The position numbers were made by a program, and so were the translations under genes. The notes below the pieces were generated by a model, which searched no databases, was not told the origin of the DNA, and saw nothing but the letters and a program-made list of their open reading frames with translations. From NCBI GenBank assembly GCA_020631735.1, contig CM036231.1, positions 5,421,831 to 5,485,830 of the forward strand: DNA of 64,000 bases, read 5' to 3'. Source of the DNA: Saccharum officinarum (taxonomy: Eukaryota > Streptophyta > Magnoliopsida > Poales > Poaceae). Of this stretch, positions 21,761-33,468 are shown piece by piece (the stretch's first letter is position 1; each line of letters opens with the position of its first letter).

Positions 21761-22843
21761 GTGCACCCCTACATTCTTAGATGACATGCCTCTCCTCCAA
21801 CATAGCAAGGTAAAGTTGTTTGGCATATCATCCATACTTTGATAAGGACATGTTTAGAACATATAGACATATTTGCATGACAAATAGGCTCATTCATGAA
21901 AATCAAATGAGTTTAATGTATATATGGTACCACTATTGCTTCTATGTTTGATTGACCTAGTGGTAGCATATGACATGTTTGTGGGCTTGCAAACCTAGTG
22001 TTGAATCTAGAAAATGAGCTCATGATGTGTATTTCAACATGGTCAAGATAACCCTTATACTTTATGAGGTGTGAAGAAGCTTGTCCTTGGATCAAACTGA
22101 ATTACATATTCTAGGCAAGTGATCTAGATTGAACCATAATTTGGACTCTCTCATATTGATTGACTTGTCTCTCACTAAAATTACCTATTCTAGGCACCTT
22201 TTTGGTGATTGTTGACAAAGGGGGAGAGAAAAGTCACAAAGATATTGCAAAGAGGAAATAAAATATAATAAGAGGGAAAGAAAAGTCACAGGGGAGAGAA
22301 AAGTCACAAAGATAAAAAGAAAAGTCACAAAGAGAGAAATTAAATTTGAGCACATAAGTAGGGGGAGCAAGCTCATGGATTATTTGTTGCATTTGTATGT
22401 GCATTAACATGATGAAATGTTGCATTGCAAAGTTTAATTTCGATATTCATGATTGAATGGTGTATGCTAGATATAGAACTTGAATGATGTTTTGTTAAGA
22501 GTAGCTTTACATGTGGTATCTAGACACCTTTGCTTTTAATGTTGATCTCACAAAGTACTTTAGTGTTTATGATCTTTACAAGTGATGTATTACAAGTGGT
22601 GTCTAGCTACTTCGATGCTAAGGATGGTATATAAAGGCAACTCCGATTGGTATCACGCTTCAAAGGTCCATTCTATATACCTTAGCATCAATTTGATAGT
22701 AGTAACTCTCCCAAAATTTGAATCCATACATATGTGCATAATTGAACCAAACTCATGGAAGCACATATGTAGGGGGAGCTAATACTATCGAAATTGAAAA
22801 TTGATTTCATTTCATATCTTTGTGATGGTTGTCATCAATTACC
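21761..22843 (+). other. Post-pol noncoding region of copia element
   Basis: No long frame is present, so no env-like gene. GGGAGAGAAAAGTCACAAAG-like words repeat at 22215-22340. The motif AGGGGGAG occurs near 22220, 22360 and 22771, before the final polypurine tract. Part of this region (about 21920-22110) matches 55630-55830 in another remnant. Confidence 0.7.
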
Positions 22844-22857
22844 AAAAAGGGGGAGAT
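22844..22857 (+). promoter_or_regulatory. Polypurine tract
   Basis: AAAAAGGGGGAGAT directly abuts the 3' LTR. This is the expected plus-strand primer site for reverse transcription. Confidence 0.85.
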
Positions 22858-24807
22858 TGAAAGCCCAAGTTTGGTTTTGGTAATCAATGACACCAAGTTG
22901 CTAATGTCATGTGTTAAGTGTTTTGAGTTAGGCATAAGCAACACATGTGATGAAGGTGTATGTGGCAAGGAATGGTGGCCACAAGATCACAAAGAGATGG
23001 TGCATGGACATGAAATGATGATCATGGTGGAGATGCACATAAAATGAAGGACAAGATGATCAAGTGAAAGAGAAGGATCTAAGAGCGCAAGGCAAAGGTA
23101 TAACCATAGGGTTTTCCTTTTGCCGGTCTAAGATGAGTAGAGAAGTGATTGACCGGGTTTAGGATACATAGCCGACTATCAAGAGGGGCAATCATGGTTA
23201 GCTCGGAAATCAAGTGCCACTAGATCAACGTCTTGAGCATATGCATTAGGATCTAGTAAAGAGCTAACATAACGCCTTGAAAAATGATTGTGAAATGCTA
23301 ACACACATGCACATGGAGGTGTACACTTGGTGGTGTTAGCACAGTTGCGAAGGCGGTGGAGTTTAAGCGGTAGAGAGGGGTTTGGGGTTCGCTCTCCCTC
23401 CCGCCGAGCGTGCGAGCGCGGGATTCAGGCGTTTTCGAGAAAATGAAATGCCTATTTTCTATTGCGCCGGAGGCGAGAAGGGTGGTGAAAGTCCGAATTG
23501 TTTTTCACTGAAAAACGGCGATCGGACGCTGCACCGGACGCTGCACCGGACGCTGCACCGGACGCTGCACCGGACGCGGTCTCGGTTTGACCGGGCGCGT
23601 CCGGTCAGTTCAACTGGGCGTAAGAGAGAAGCGCGCGACCGGCGCGTCCGGTCCTTCACGGGACCGGAGCGTCCGGTCACGCGTCCAGAAACACAGAGAG
23701 AAGCGGAGTGACGATCGGACGCGCGGCGCGTCCGGTCACGTACGATCGGACGCGTCCGGTCGTAGCTGGAGCTTACTGGAACGCGACCGGACGCTGGCAC
23801 TGTCGCGTCCGGTCACTCGTTGAGCGCGTCCGGTCACTCGGTTCAGCGCGTCCGGTCAGGGCAACGGCTAGTTCTGACGCGCACTGTTCACGTTTGTCGT
23901 GTAGTGACCGGACGCGTCCGGTCACCCTGACCGGAGCGTCCGGTCAGCACGATTTTCGCTGAGTCGTCTGTAACGGCTAGCTGCGTACCCCTTCGTTATA
24001 AATAGACGTTGGCCGGGGTTTGAGGGCAACTCTTGCACATTTTGAGATATAGAGACATACTTTGAGCTAGAGAACAACCCCTCCACTCATCTCTTTGCAT
24101 AGTTGCACATCTTGAGTGAGATTGAGTGAGATTCAAGTGCATTGCTTGAGAGTTGCATTCTAGAGGCACTTGATCTTCGAGTTGCTGCGGATTTCTTGTT
24201 ACTCTTCCGTGTTTCCCGACACGGTAGACGGCTTGGAGCAGCGGAGGTGATTGAGCTCGCAATTGGAGATTGTTGGAGCCTTCACCAAGTGTTGTAAGGG
24301 GTTCTTGATCCTTCCCCGCGGGAGTTCGTGAATTGGATACTCTAGTGGAGCTCGTGGCTTGGAGGATCCCCGTCTTGTGTGCGGTTGTGCGGCGCCCGCC
24401 GAGGGCTCAACTCTTGATAGTTGATTAGCTCGCGAACCGACAAGTGGGTGCATCGCCACAACGAGGAGTAGCTTGCCGGGAAGCAAGTGAACCTCGGGAT
24501 AAATTCTTGTGTCATTCTCTTCCCGAGGATTTCTCTTGTGTGATTGATTGATTGGTACTTCTCATCTCTACACGGCGGTATAATCACTCGAAGCTCTTCT
24601 CTCGTTTTACATCTTGTATCTAGCTTGTTGTTGTTGTAGTGTTTAGTGGATAGCCTTGTACTAGACTTGAATAGGTGGCTTGCTTAATTAGTTAGAGCTA
24701 GTGCATTTTGCTCCGCCACCTTTTATACTAACTTGTGGTTAAGTAATTCGTGTAGAAGTTTTAATTAGGCTATTCACCCCCCCCCCTCTAGCCATTCGGA
24801 CCTTACA
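22858..24807 (+). repeat. 3' LTR of copia element
   Basis: 1950 bp, TG...CA, a near-perfect copy of the 5' LTR, with a TATAAATA box at 23997-24004. The near-identity implies a recent insertion. Confidence 0.93.
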
Positions 24808-24812
24808 ACGTC

Positions 24813-25735
24813 CTCCTGACTCGAGCTTGCTGGCTACCACAGTTCCCCACCAGGTAGGCCATGGTCGCTGGCGACGTTGTGTTAAGTGTTTTAGGCATTT
24901 TCAGACATGTTGGAAGCCTGTGTTTCAAGTGTTTCAGTTGTTTCAGATATATGTTTCAAGTGTTCCATACGGATGTTGCAAAAGTAGATCGGGATGCTTC
25001 ATATGTTGCGATCGTTGTACACGTATGTTGCAAGCGTTATTCCCAATGTTTCATCTGTTTGTCAGACATATGTTGCAAGTGTGTTTATCTCGATGTTGTA
25101 TATGTTTCATACATATGTTGCAAGCGTTTTATCTGGATGTTGTGTATGTTTGTAATGGTATTCAAGTGTTTTCAGGTGTTTTTGCAAGTGTTTCTGATGT
25201 ATGTTGCAAGCGTTTCAGTTGTTTCTAACGTATGTTGCATGTGTTTCATCTAGATGTTGCAAATGTAGATTAGGATGTTGCACATGTTGCAATGGATATA
25301 CAGGTATGTTTCAAGTGTATGTTTCAAATGCTTCAGCTGTTTCAGATGTATGTTGCAAGTGTTTTATCCAATGTTGCATTGGCTATACACATATGTTGCA
25401 AGGGTATGTTCCAAATGTTTTGTTTGTTTCGGACATATGTTGCAGCAAGTTCTTCATGTTGCAAGTGTTTCAGCAATAGGCGCCGGAAGCGGGCGCAAGC
25501 GGAGGCGGTCCCCACGTGCACTCGAGAAGTGAGGCGGGCGTGGGCAGTCCGCACGGAGCAACGGGGGTGTGGGCGAGCAGGCAGGCCGGTAGGCGAGCGA
25601 GCAGGTGCAACAGGCGGGCAGGTAGGCAAGCGAGCAGGCGCAACAGGCGGCCAAGCAGGCGAGCAGCGCAGCAGGCGGCCAGGTGCAGCAGGCCGCAGCT
25701 GCGGGCGTCCGAGCGCTAGCACTACCGATCCAAAT
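24813..25735. repeat. Unclassified repeat family, copy B, right part
   Basis: It resumes after the copia TSD with CTTGCTGGCTACCAC and GGCGACGTTGTG (compare 4120-4170). A tandem array follows, then a GC-rich tail ending GGGCGTCCGAGCGCTAGCA. Copy C ends with the similar GGACGTCCGGACGCTAGCA. Open frames in the tail are Arg/Gly/Ala compositional artefacts. Confidence 0.6.
24880..25480 (+). repeat. Degenerate short tandem repeat (copy B)
   Basis: About 600 bp of imperfect units such as ATGTTGCAAGTGTTTCAG and CGTATGTTGCATGTGTTTCA. Same repeat as in copies A and C. Confidence 0.8.
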
Positions 25736-25784
25736 AACATAGTCCAAAGTAAGAAGATATTTGGATCTATTGGCTAACTAACAA

Positions 25785-25964
25785 GGCCAGTCTCAATAGG
25801 GTTTTATGTCCCATTTTCTATGACTTTCACGTGTTGAAATCAATGTAGATAAGTTTTTATCATAATAAAACTCATTCGACCCCATGAAACTTTTATCATC
25901 TCTCTTCACCTATACTAGCCATGTTAGCTTATTTTGTCTATGAAAATCTCCACTAAGAGTGGCC
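25785..25964. mobile_element. MITE-like element with GGCCAGTCTCAAT terminus
   Basis: The left end GGCCAGTCTCAATAGGG and the right end CCACTAAGAGTGGCC form imperfect inverted repeats around a 180-bp AT-rich core. No matching TSD was found. Confidence 0.5.
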
Positions 25965-26094
25965 TATCTAGCCTTAGTTTTTGATATTGAATAGAAGACC
26001 TAAACATATGTTAATTATGAGTTAATAAGAGCTAGTAGGTTAAAGCACCTCTAAGACAATAATTATGGGTTAATAAGAGCCAATAGGTTAGAGC

Positions 26095-26813
26095 GAGCAT
26101 CTCCAAGAGTTTCTAGAACCCATTCATAATCTGGTTTTTTTGGTAGCACTAAAAAAGTTCTTTCCAACAACTTCGTCCTATCACAACACCCTATCTTTCG
26201 ACGTGCAAAAAGAAACAAAAACTTCCTATCTGTCCACACTTGAGAAAAACAATCATGACATGCAAAAAAGATACATGTGTATGGTGGTGTGGGGGGTGGG
26301 GACATGGAATCGGCATTGTCATCACTTCTCTAGACATTTCTTTCTTCTTGTGCTCTCCTCTTTGCTCTACCCTCTTCGTGGCATGCTCTAGCCTAGCCTG
26401 GAGGCCGTAGACTGCCCCTAGCCATAACCGGCCGCCCGTAGCCACCGACATTGGCATATCCTTGCCTCCTTGTGGCTAGCTACGACCAGTTGGGGGGTGG
26501 TTGTAGCCAGTTGGGAGGGTGTTGGGGTGACCACGGCGCCTAAGGACAAGTAGAGTGTCCCATAGATCTAGAGGTGGAGGAAGAAGGATATGGAGAAGAA
26601 TAAGGAGAAGAACATGATTCCCGATGCAAATGCACAAGCTGAGGTGATTTGGAAGTATTCTAGGCTTTCCAATGCAAAACTACCTTCTAGCTTTTAGGAG
26701 TGAGATATTGAAAATAGTTGGAGAAAGCCAATAAATATGGTCCCTACTATTTTTAGCGACTTGAAAAACTTACTGATTTAACAATTATTTTTTGGAAACT
26801 ATTGGAGATGCTC
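26095..26813. mobile_element. Tourist-like MITE, larger form
   Basis: The left end GAGCATCTCCAAGAGTTTC and right end GAAACTATTGGAGATGCTC are inverted repeats. The right flank is TAA but the left is not, so the TSD is degraded. The 719-bp interior is longer than usual and includes GC-rich sequence near 26390-26530. Confidence 0.6.
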
Positions 26814-27033
26814 TAACTAGCCAATATACTCGTATGTTGCATCGGAACGCTCAGCTTATTGTATGGTTACATGAATGACTTACGACTAATATCTACCGAT
26901 CAGTTCACGCATTTAAATTCGTCTGAGAATCGAACTTCATATTGTGGGAAATGTGCTGCTCTAACTTGTATGGTAGGGAGGCTTTGGAATTTAATTCATT
27001 CTAATAATTACAATTTAGACACAGATTAATTAA

Positions 27034-27544
27034 CACTAGTGCATAGGTGGGCTTCAATCCCGGTTGGGAATTGGTTTTAGTCCTGGTTTTCCAACCGGGA
27101 CTAAAGGCCGTGACCTTTAATCCTGTGTCACGGTATCGGGACTAAAGCCCATCCTTAAAACTAAAAAAATAGTTTAAATTCTAGGTGACCTCTCTTGTGG
27201 CGCGTGAGATTCAAACCCAAGACCTCTTGCCTCGTGCGTAGGTCCCTTACCAACTCAACTGCACACCACATGTGATAGAGTCCTGGGCGCTCTCCTTTTG
27301 AATTAACCCGTGGAGGACCTTTAGTCCCTGGTGGAAGACCTTTAGTCCGGGTTGGTGACACCAATCGGGACTAAAAGGTCACCATACTAAAGGGTGTCTT
27401 TTAGTCCTGGTTGGTGTTACCAACCGAGATAAAAGGGTCGTCGGTGCCTGTAAAATTTAGACCCAGGACTAATGTTCACATTAATATAGAACCCAACACA
27501 ATCGAGACTAAAGATGCGAACCGAAAGTCGTTTCTCTACTAGTG
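27034..27544. mobile_element. Non-autonomous CACTA element (511 bp, TSD TAA)
   Basis: Termini are CACTAGTGCATAGG and CTCTACTAGTG, i.e. CACTAGT on both strands, flanked by TAA at 27031-27033 and 27545-27547. Subterminal repeats of the kind TTTAGTCC(C)GGTTGG and CCAACCGGGACTAAA occur in both orientations, as in grass CACTA miniature elements. There is no transposase. A 73-nt tRNA-like segment lies inside. Confidence 0.85.
27197..27269 (-). other. tRNA-like segment inside the CACTA element
   Basis: On the minus strand the ends GTGGTGT and GCGCCAC can pair with wobbles. AGTTGAGTTGG resembles an A box and GGGTTTGAATCTC resembles a B box/T arm. I could not assign an anticodon arm with confidence, so this is a decayed tRNA or SINE head and not a functional tRNA. 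Confidence 0.5.
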
Positions 27545-27547
27545 TAA

Positions 27548-28117
27548 GTTAATATAGTTGTATATAAAATATATTTGTATATTTATTGTTAGGCATACAA
27601 GGGACATACTTATATGTTGCATTTCTATTGTAGAGAAGTGAGTTGAAGAGTGTGCTATAAGTTGGACAGTAGAATTATAGTATAGTGATTTATAGAATCC
27701 AAATTCATCTCTAATTTGAGATAGGCTTATTTATGAGCTCGAAAAAGTTATGGAATGTCAAATTTAAGCCAAACAACCTAATCCATTAAGTAGATTTCAA
27801 TTCCTCCGAAAATGAAAACGGCCCCTCTAAGCTACACATCTCGTTCCTTCTTTTTCTTGCATTTTCAATTTTTCATGCGTTAAGGGATAAAAATAATACC
27901 AAATAATGCTCCAAATAAGTATGCACGGACCCTGACGTCACGGGTTACATCGTTCTATCTAGGAGCGTACGCGTGGGATTGCCAGCCACTTCTCTCCTGA
28001 GACTGTGTGGTCGTTCAAAATTTCGAGTTTGCTTTGATGATTGCTGGATGTATGACCGCTTCGTGGGGTTCGGATCTCCGCAGATAATTCCAAGCGGGTC
28101 CCTGATTGGCGTCTTGA
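27548..28117. other. Intergenic, nothing recognised
   Basis: AT-rich spacer between the CACTA element and the fold-back element. No coding or repeat signature was seen. Confidence 0.5.
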
Positions 28118-28488
28118 GGCTGTGTTTAGTTGAGAAAATTTAGACGAAAAGTTACTGTAGCACTTTTCGTTGTTATTTGGTAAAATTTGTTTAACCATGG
28201 ATTAATTAGACTTAAAAGATTCGTTTCGAACTTTACAGACAAACTATGCAATTAGTTATTTTTTTTACCTACATTTAATGCTACAGTATTAAAGTTCGAG
28301 ACGCATGCATGAAGCATGCATGAAGCATTAAATGTAGGTAAAAAAAATAACTAATTGCATAATTTGTCTGTAAAGTTCGAGACGAATCTTTTAAGTCTAA
28401 TTAATCCATGGTTGGACAAATTTTACCAAATAACAACGAAAAGTGCTACAGTAACTTTTCGCCCAAATTTTCTCAACTAAACACAGGC
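28118..28488. mobile_element. Fold-back MITE with arms of about 170 bp
   Basis: The left arm (28118-28285) beginning GGCTGTGTTTAGTTGAG and the right arm (28318-28488) ending CTCAACTAAACACAGGC are inverted over nearly their whole length. They are separated by a short spacer containing GCATGCATGAAGCATGCATG. One arm of the same family sits upstream of the ERF gene (32973-33165). Confidence 0.85.
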
Positions 28489-29670
28489 ATGATATACTTG
28501 CTGTAAGTACCAGATTATTACCAGTATGATCTTATTGTTTCATAATTTTTGTCCGGCCTGCATATCTATGCGGATGCGGTATAGTATTTGAGCAAGTCTA
28601 CACAATACTTCTGCATTGTTCTCAGATAGATTACATGTAATTCTTGTATCCAATGCAACAATAATATCCAATTGATAAAAAAGTTTACGCAACAATATAT
28701 ACATGGGCCGGACAGATATTGCAAGCAGAACACTTTTACTGCTGAGTTTCAACCAAACCGCGTGAGGCACTCTGCCTGCACCGGGAGACGCTAAAACTCC
28801 CTGCAAGATGATGTAACGTAAAAATTTGCTGCAGCGGATCCTGTAACCGCGTACGCTATCGAGTTTTATCCGCTAAATATAGGTCGGCACAATTCTTTTA
28901 CAGGAAGTCCTCTATACGACGTGCACGCCTGCGGCCCACCATGCGCCCACGCGTGAGCAGGAGTGCGCCCACACACGAGCAGGAGACAGGAAGAACCAGA
29001 CGCGGGTCCCACTTTTTCAACTACAAAAAAATGTTATAACTCACAAATCATACAACCAAATTAAATTTCGATTGCACCATTAAATTCGTTTCAATAAATT
29101 CTTCAAAACAAGATCTCACGTGGATATATTTAGATAAAGTGACAAGGGAGCCCCTCAGTAGATAGAGGATGATATAGAGGATGGATGAGTGCGAGAGAAT
29201 TTAGTATAGAGAAGAGAATCTTGATGACTAGGATGTATAGAGGATAAATTTAGAGTACCATGAGTGCGGATAGCCTCACAGTGTGCAAAGCGCGCCATTC
29301 ACAGTTCTAATTTGGTGCTGCGAATCAAGTACGGATCGGTCCCACTCCATCCTTTGGCGGTGCACGCACAGAGGCCTCCTATTCCCTGTCTCCCCTCCGT
29401 CCCAAAAGAAGCGGGAAATGGCGTCGCCACCGGCCAGCTGTCCCAAGCCCAAGTGCCTTTCAAACGATCGTACTACTACATCGTAGTCAGCCAATATACG
29501 TACGTTGATCTGATTTGAACCGGATCATCCGTACGCTCACGAGCCACGACACGAATTCGGCCGGGGAGACCAAGAACAAGCTAACCATGAGAGTATACAC
29601 GTACCCTAGAGTCTGGATCACACCTCGCCATAATCATCTATGTAAAAGTTTGGCAAATCCAACACCCAAT
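28489..29670. other. Intergenic, nothing recognised
   Basis: Short frames on both strands (for example 28540-28806 minus and 29264-29518 plus) show no motif I recognise. There is no repeat boundary or splice-supported gene model. Confidence 0.4.
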
Positions 29671-29679
29671 CATAGACAC

Positions 29680-30660
29680 ACCCTTAAAACGTGTCTATAG
29701 TAGACATACCTCAGACGAGCTTTAAGAACACCCATCTGTAATAACCTGACAGATGGATTGGCAATGGTACTGTTCTTAACACGCGTCTGTATATATCTTT
29801 ATAAACTTATTCTGTCATGTATCTTTGGCTAATGCTGTGTTACACAGGACCTTGACTTGTCAACCACGGAAGTCTGCGCGGAAGAGATTAGAACACAAAT
29901 CGCCGATTTCATTCTGGAGTGGATTGTGGAGCCAAATGGCCAGTTCCATTCTCCTCTGGCTGCTAATGAACAATATGATGATGAATAATCGTGGAGCCAC
30001 CGGAAGCATGCAAGTTGTCCCACTTGCGCTGCCTGAGACCCGCCATGCATGCATTGGAATTGTATGCAGTGAGTTATTTCTGGAGCTAAATACGTTTGAA
30101 ACTTGAACATGAATTGATATGTGTTGTGTTAAATCAGTCTAGACCATAAGTTTGTGGATTGTATGTGTGTCGAATCAGTGTGGACCAGTTTGTGGATTTT
30201 ATGTGTCAAATCAGTGTGGACTAAATTTGTGTTTATGGAGCAACTTTGAGTAATTAAACTTAATCTGTGATGTATTTGTGTAATGAGATGTTGATCCACT
30301 AATGCTGAGAGATTAGCGTGTAATTCCTCGTTACTACAGACGCTTGAGAGATTAGCGTCAGTAGGTAAATTATTACCACCGACGCGTGTTCCCGCAAAGC
30401 GTCGCTACAAGAACATTAATACAGACGTGTGTTGTACTTTTCACAGGCGCCCAAGCGCGTCGGTGTTAGCAGCTTATTACAGACGAGTTTCGTGGATCAC
30501 AGACGGTTGTTATGCCACACGCATCTGTAATAGGTATATATCACAGACACGCAGAGGTGCGTCTGTAATTTATCATTATCACAGACGTCTTACGACAGAC
30601 GCGCAGGAGCATGTCTGTGATCACACTTAATGCGTGTCTGTAATGTCAAACTTTCACATA
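29680..30660. mobile_element. CACTA-like subterminal repeat region
   Basis: Many copies of CAGACG(C/T)GTCTGT-like words occur in both orientations, densest at 30340-30650. CGCTACAAGAACATTAATA near 30404 resembles a mutated CACTACAAGAA terminus. The pattern matches subterminal arrays of En/Spm elements, but no transposase and no matched pair of ends were found. Confidence 0.5.
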
Positions 30661-30716
30661 GTCGTCGTCACTCGTTAGTCAGCCTCCGATTGTGTCGCAC
30701 CACGACCGCGATGACA

Positions 30717-30825
30717 CAAATAGTAATAGTAATAATAATAGCAGTAGCAATAATAGTAATAGTAATAGTAGTAATAGTAATAATAATAGTATTAGTAATA
30801 ATAGTAGTATTAGTAGTAGCAGCAG
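30717..30825 (+). repeat. Imperfect trinucleotide microsatellite (ATA/GTA)
   Basis: About 110 bp of mixed AATAGTAAT-type triplets. The polyvaline/isoleucine and Asn/Ser frames that it produces are not genes. Confidence 0.9.
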
Positions 30826-31164
30826 CAAACCATTCTTGTCTCGAATCTCTTTTCTATTTTCCGTATATTACTATCTGTATTAGATTCCTATATAAACAGG
30901 TAAAAGCGCGTGTAAACGAGCTGTGAAGAGATTCAATCAGACGGAGTATCAAACTACTTATTAGATTCCTATAAAAACACAGGTAAAAGGACGTGTAAGT
31001 GTAAACGTGCGGTCAATCGTATCAAACTGCTACATCTAGTAACAAAAGTCCAGTCTACATTGTCCCATCTCGGCATATACACATGTTAAAGGAGCTACAT
31101 CGCATTTCACTATCACAGTACGTACGTGGTCACTTTTGCCTTTTGGTGTGAGATCCTTTCTGAT

Positions 31165-31545
31165 CCCCCGATAATAAAAAAGCACACAAAGTAGTAAGTA
31201 AGGAATTAATCCCATTATTAGAAATCCAGTTATTAACTATTTTGAACAAATCCCAAAACTCCAAACTACCGGTTATCCAAAAGAAAAACCCTAAGATTCC
31301 TAATAACAGACCAAAATCCCCTACACAATTAGTTACAAAAGCTTTTTGACAAGCACTTGCTGCAATTGGCCGCGTAAACCAAAAGCCTATCAATAAATAG
31401 GAACACATTCCGACAAGTCTCCCCCAAAAAAATTTGTATCAAATTGAGACTAGTAACCAATCCCAATATGGAAGTAGTATAAAAAACTTATATAAACAAA
31501 AAATCTCAAGTATCCTTCATCATGAGACATATAACATAATATTTG
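31165..31545 (-). pseudogene. ndhF: Nuclear plastid DNA insertion: ndhF fragment
   Basis: The minus-strand translation contains [46 protein letters not shown] and [12 protein letters not shown], diagnostic of plastid NdhF (NAD(P)H dehydrogenase subunit 5). Upstream on the same strand, in shifted frames, are MSHDEGYLRFF and LGLVTS, the preceding part of the protein. Indels and the abrupt end near LCAFLL (about 31168) show it is a decayed internal fragment without start or stop. Confidence 0.85.
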
Positions 31546-31559
31546 AGTTGCTCTAGTAA

Positions 31560-32770
31560 AATCTCATCGGTTTTTATTCGAATTACACACTTGATGGGTA
31601 AGAGCACCGACGAGTACCCATCACCCTCATTTGGGCTATTATCACCTACATCCAGCGGCCAAAACCCAAGCTAGAACCTCCGATCCCCTGGACCGTCTAA
31701 CACCGTCTAGCGGGCTAGGACATGAGAGATGAAACGACACTAAGTTCTGCCAGCTAATTCCCTTGAGCTCAAGAGAAGTGGTGCCTCCAATAGGCTATTT
31801 TGCAACTCATTGGCCACGACTATCGACAAGCCACACCCACCGTTTCCCAAGGGGTTGTGGTTGCTCATCGTCCATGAACCCATCGATCAGACTTTAGTGG
31901 GTATGCAGGTTGTGGAGTGCCATGACATCATCTCTAAGAAGAGGAATGATGCTAAAGAGTACCAATAAAGCTGACACTAATTCCACAACACACCACCCGT
32001 AGAAAGAGACCGCGCCGCAAAAGCACCCTACTATTGTAGCCATGCCACCCAATGGGCAACTACACCCGGGCCTAGTTAGCAGAAGAGCCCAGTCGCCATT
32101 GCCGTGCCAAATCAATGTCATAGTCATGACACTATAGCACGCCACCCTAGGGCTCGTTACTTAGATCCAGCACGCCACCGACCACGAATGGATGGATTGG
32201 AGCCCACGTCCACCACAGTGGAGGCTAGGTAGGCCATAGGTGCAGATCCACCCTACTAGATGTTGGAGGAGATAGATATGACAATCGGGGCTCTAGATCC
32301 AGCCTTGGACGCTTTGGATTCGACCCATCCACTGGTGATGCCTATACACGAGGCTGCCAAGAAGCACATATGAAGGAGGTCACACATGAGAGGGGAAGAA
32401 GAAGCGATGGGTTAGGGCCTGCCATTGCCGTCGTTGCACCAACACTATGTTGGGCGTGTGTTCAAGTGGCAGCGATGAAGAGGAGAGGCAAGAGTGGCGA
32501 TTGCACCGTAGGATTCTGCCCGTGGCAAATAAAAGTTGTGTGATATCAAGTATCAGACAAAGACAAGTGTCACCAGTCATTCATATGAATCACTGGATGC
32601 ATCTAATGCAACTAATATGATCAAAAATCTAAGTTGACAACAAAAAAATGATTCGTGACATCGCAAGACAAGGGCTGCAATAAGAGTTAACACATTGAAG
32701 CTAGGGTTTTAACTACATACATATTGAAGGCACATGAAGTCCGTATACATGCATATATTGCATGTCCCCC
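31560..32770. repeat. Unclassified dispersed repeat, copy 1
   Basis: Positions 31890-32770 are closely similar in the same orientation to 52822-53756. Shared words include GAGTGCCATGACATCA, GAGTACCAATAAAG and CGCCACCCTAGGGCTCGTTA. No reading frame is conserved and I could not match termini, so the class is unknown. Confidence 0.7.
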
Positions 32771-32972
32771 ATATTCTAGTTTGTGCGGGAACATAGGTTG
32801 ATACTTGATAGACTGGTTATCATTTAATAATGAATTATGATAAATCACATTTTCGAACTGGCAGAGCTAGGTTCTAGAAGTTCCAAATGCAAAATTTTGG
32901 GACGAAATTTTCTAACATACCGCCCAAAGAAAAAAGATCTCTTGAACACACAGGTAAACACACGAACACATA

Positions 32973-33165
32973 GGCTGTGTTTAGTTGAGAAAAATAGGGT
33001 GAAAAGTTACTGTAGCACTTTTTGTTGTTATTTGGTAAAATTTGTCTAACCATAGATTAATTAGACTCAAAAGATTCGTCTTAAACTTTACAGACAAACT
33101 ATGTAATTAATTATTTTTTTACCTACATTTAATGCTCCATGCATGCGTTTAAAGATTCGATGTGA
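32973..33165. mobile_element. Half of a fold-back MITE
   Basis: GGCTGTGTTTAGTTGAG through TTACCTACATTTAATGCTCCATGCATGCG matches one arm of the element at 28118-28488, but the opposite arm is absent. It ends about 300 bp upstream of the ERF start codon. Confidence 0.7.
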
Positions 33166-33468
33166 TAGGTGGAAGAGAAAATATTTTGGATTTGCATGGG
33201 AAGTAAACATGGCCATACTGTCAAAAGTGAGTCTACGTTATTATTCCAGGTACGGACTGTACGGTGTACACACCATGGGCGGACAGCGCTAACGACCACA
33301 TCCCACTCGGTTTGCACCGCGTCCCAGCTTCCTCCGACGTGTCAAACGACTCGAGCCAAACCCTTTTAAGCAAGCGCCCTCGAACTTCCGCAGTGCCAGT
33401 TTCCCATGCACTCAGCAACAGCTGCCATTGTCCGGTGCACTATAGCTGGTGTTTAGCTCGATCGTGAC

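Larger units (their letters stand above)
14489..24807 (+). mobile_element. Complete copia retrotransposon, SIRE/Maximus-like
   Basis: A 10.3-kb element flanked by the 5-bp duplication ACGTC (14484-14488 and 24808-24812). It has two LTRs beginning TGAAAGCCC and ending CCTTACA, a primer binding site, gag, pol in copia order (protease, integrase, RT, RNase H), a 1.1-kb post-pol noncoding region and a polypurine tract. Long LTRs, a large lysine-rich Gag with two zinc knuckles and reiterated AGGGGGAG motifs after pol suggest the SIRE/Maximus lineage. No env-like frame was found. It sits inside copy B of the unclassified repeat. Confidence 0.93.

Noticed and set aside
25292..25777. 161-codon frame and several overlapping minus-strand frames
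   Set aside because: They run from the tandem repeat into GC-rich tail sequence; Cys/Phe then Arg/Gly bias is compositional and no motif is present.
28540..28806. 88-codon minus-strand frame
   Set aside because: No motif, no splice context and no similarity that I recognise.
30630..30926. Val/Ile-rich membrane protein candidate
   Set aside because: Produced by the ATA/GTA microsatellite at 30717-30825.
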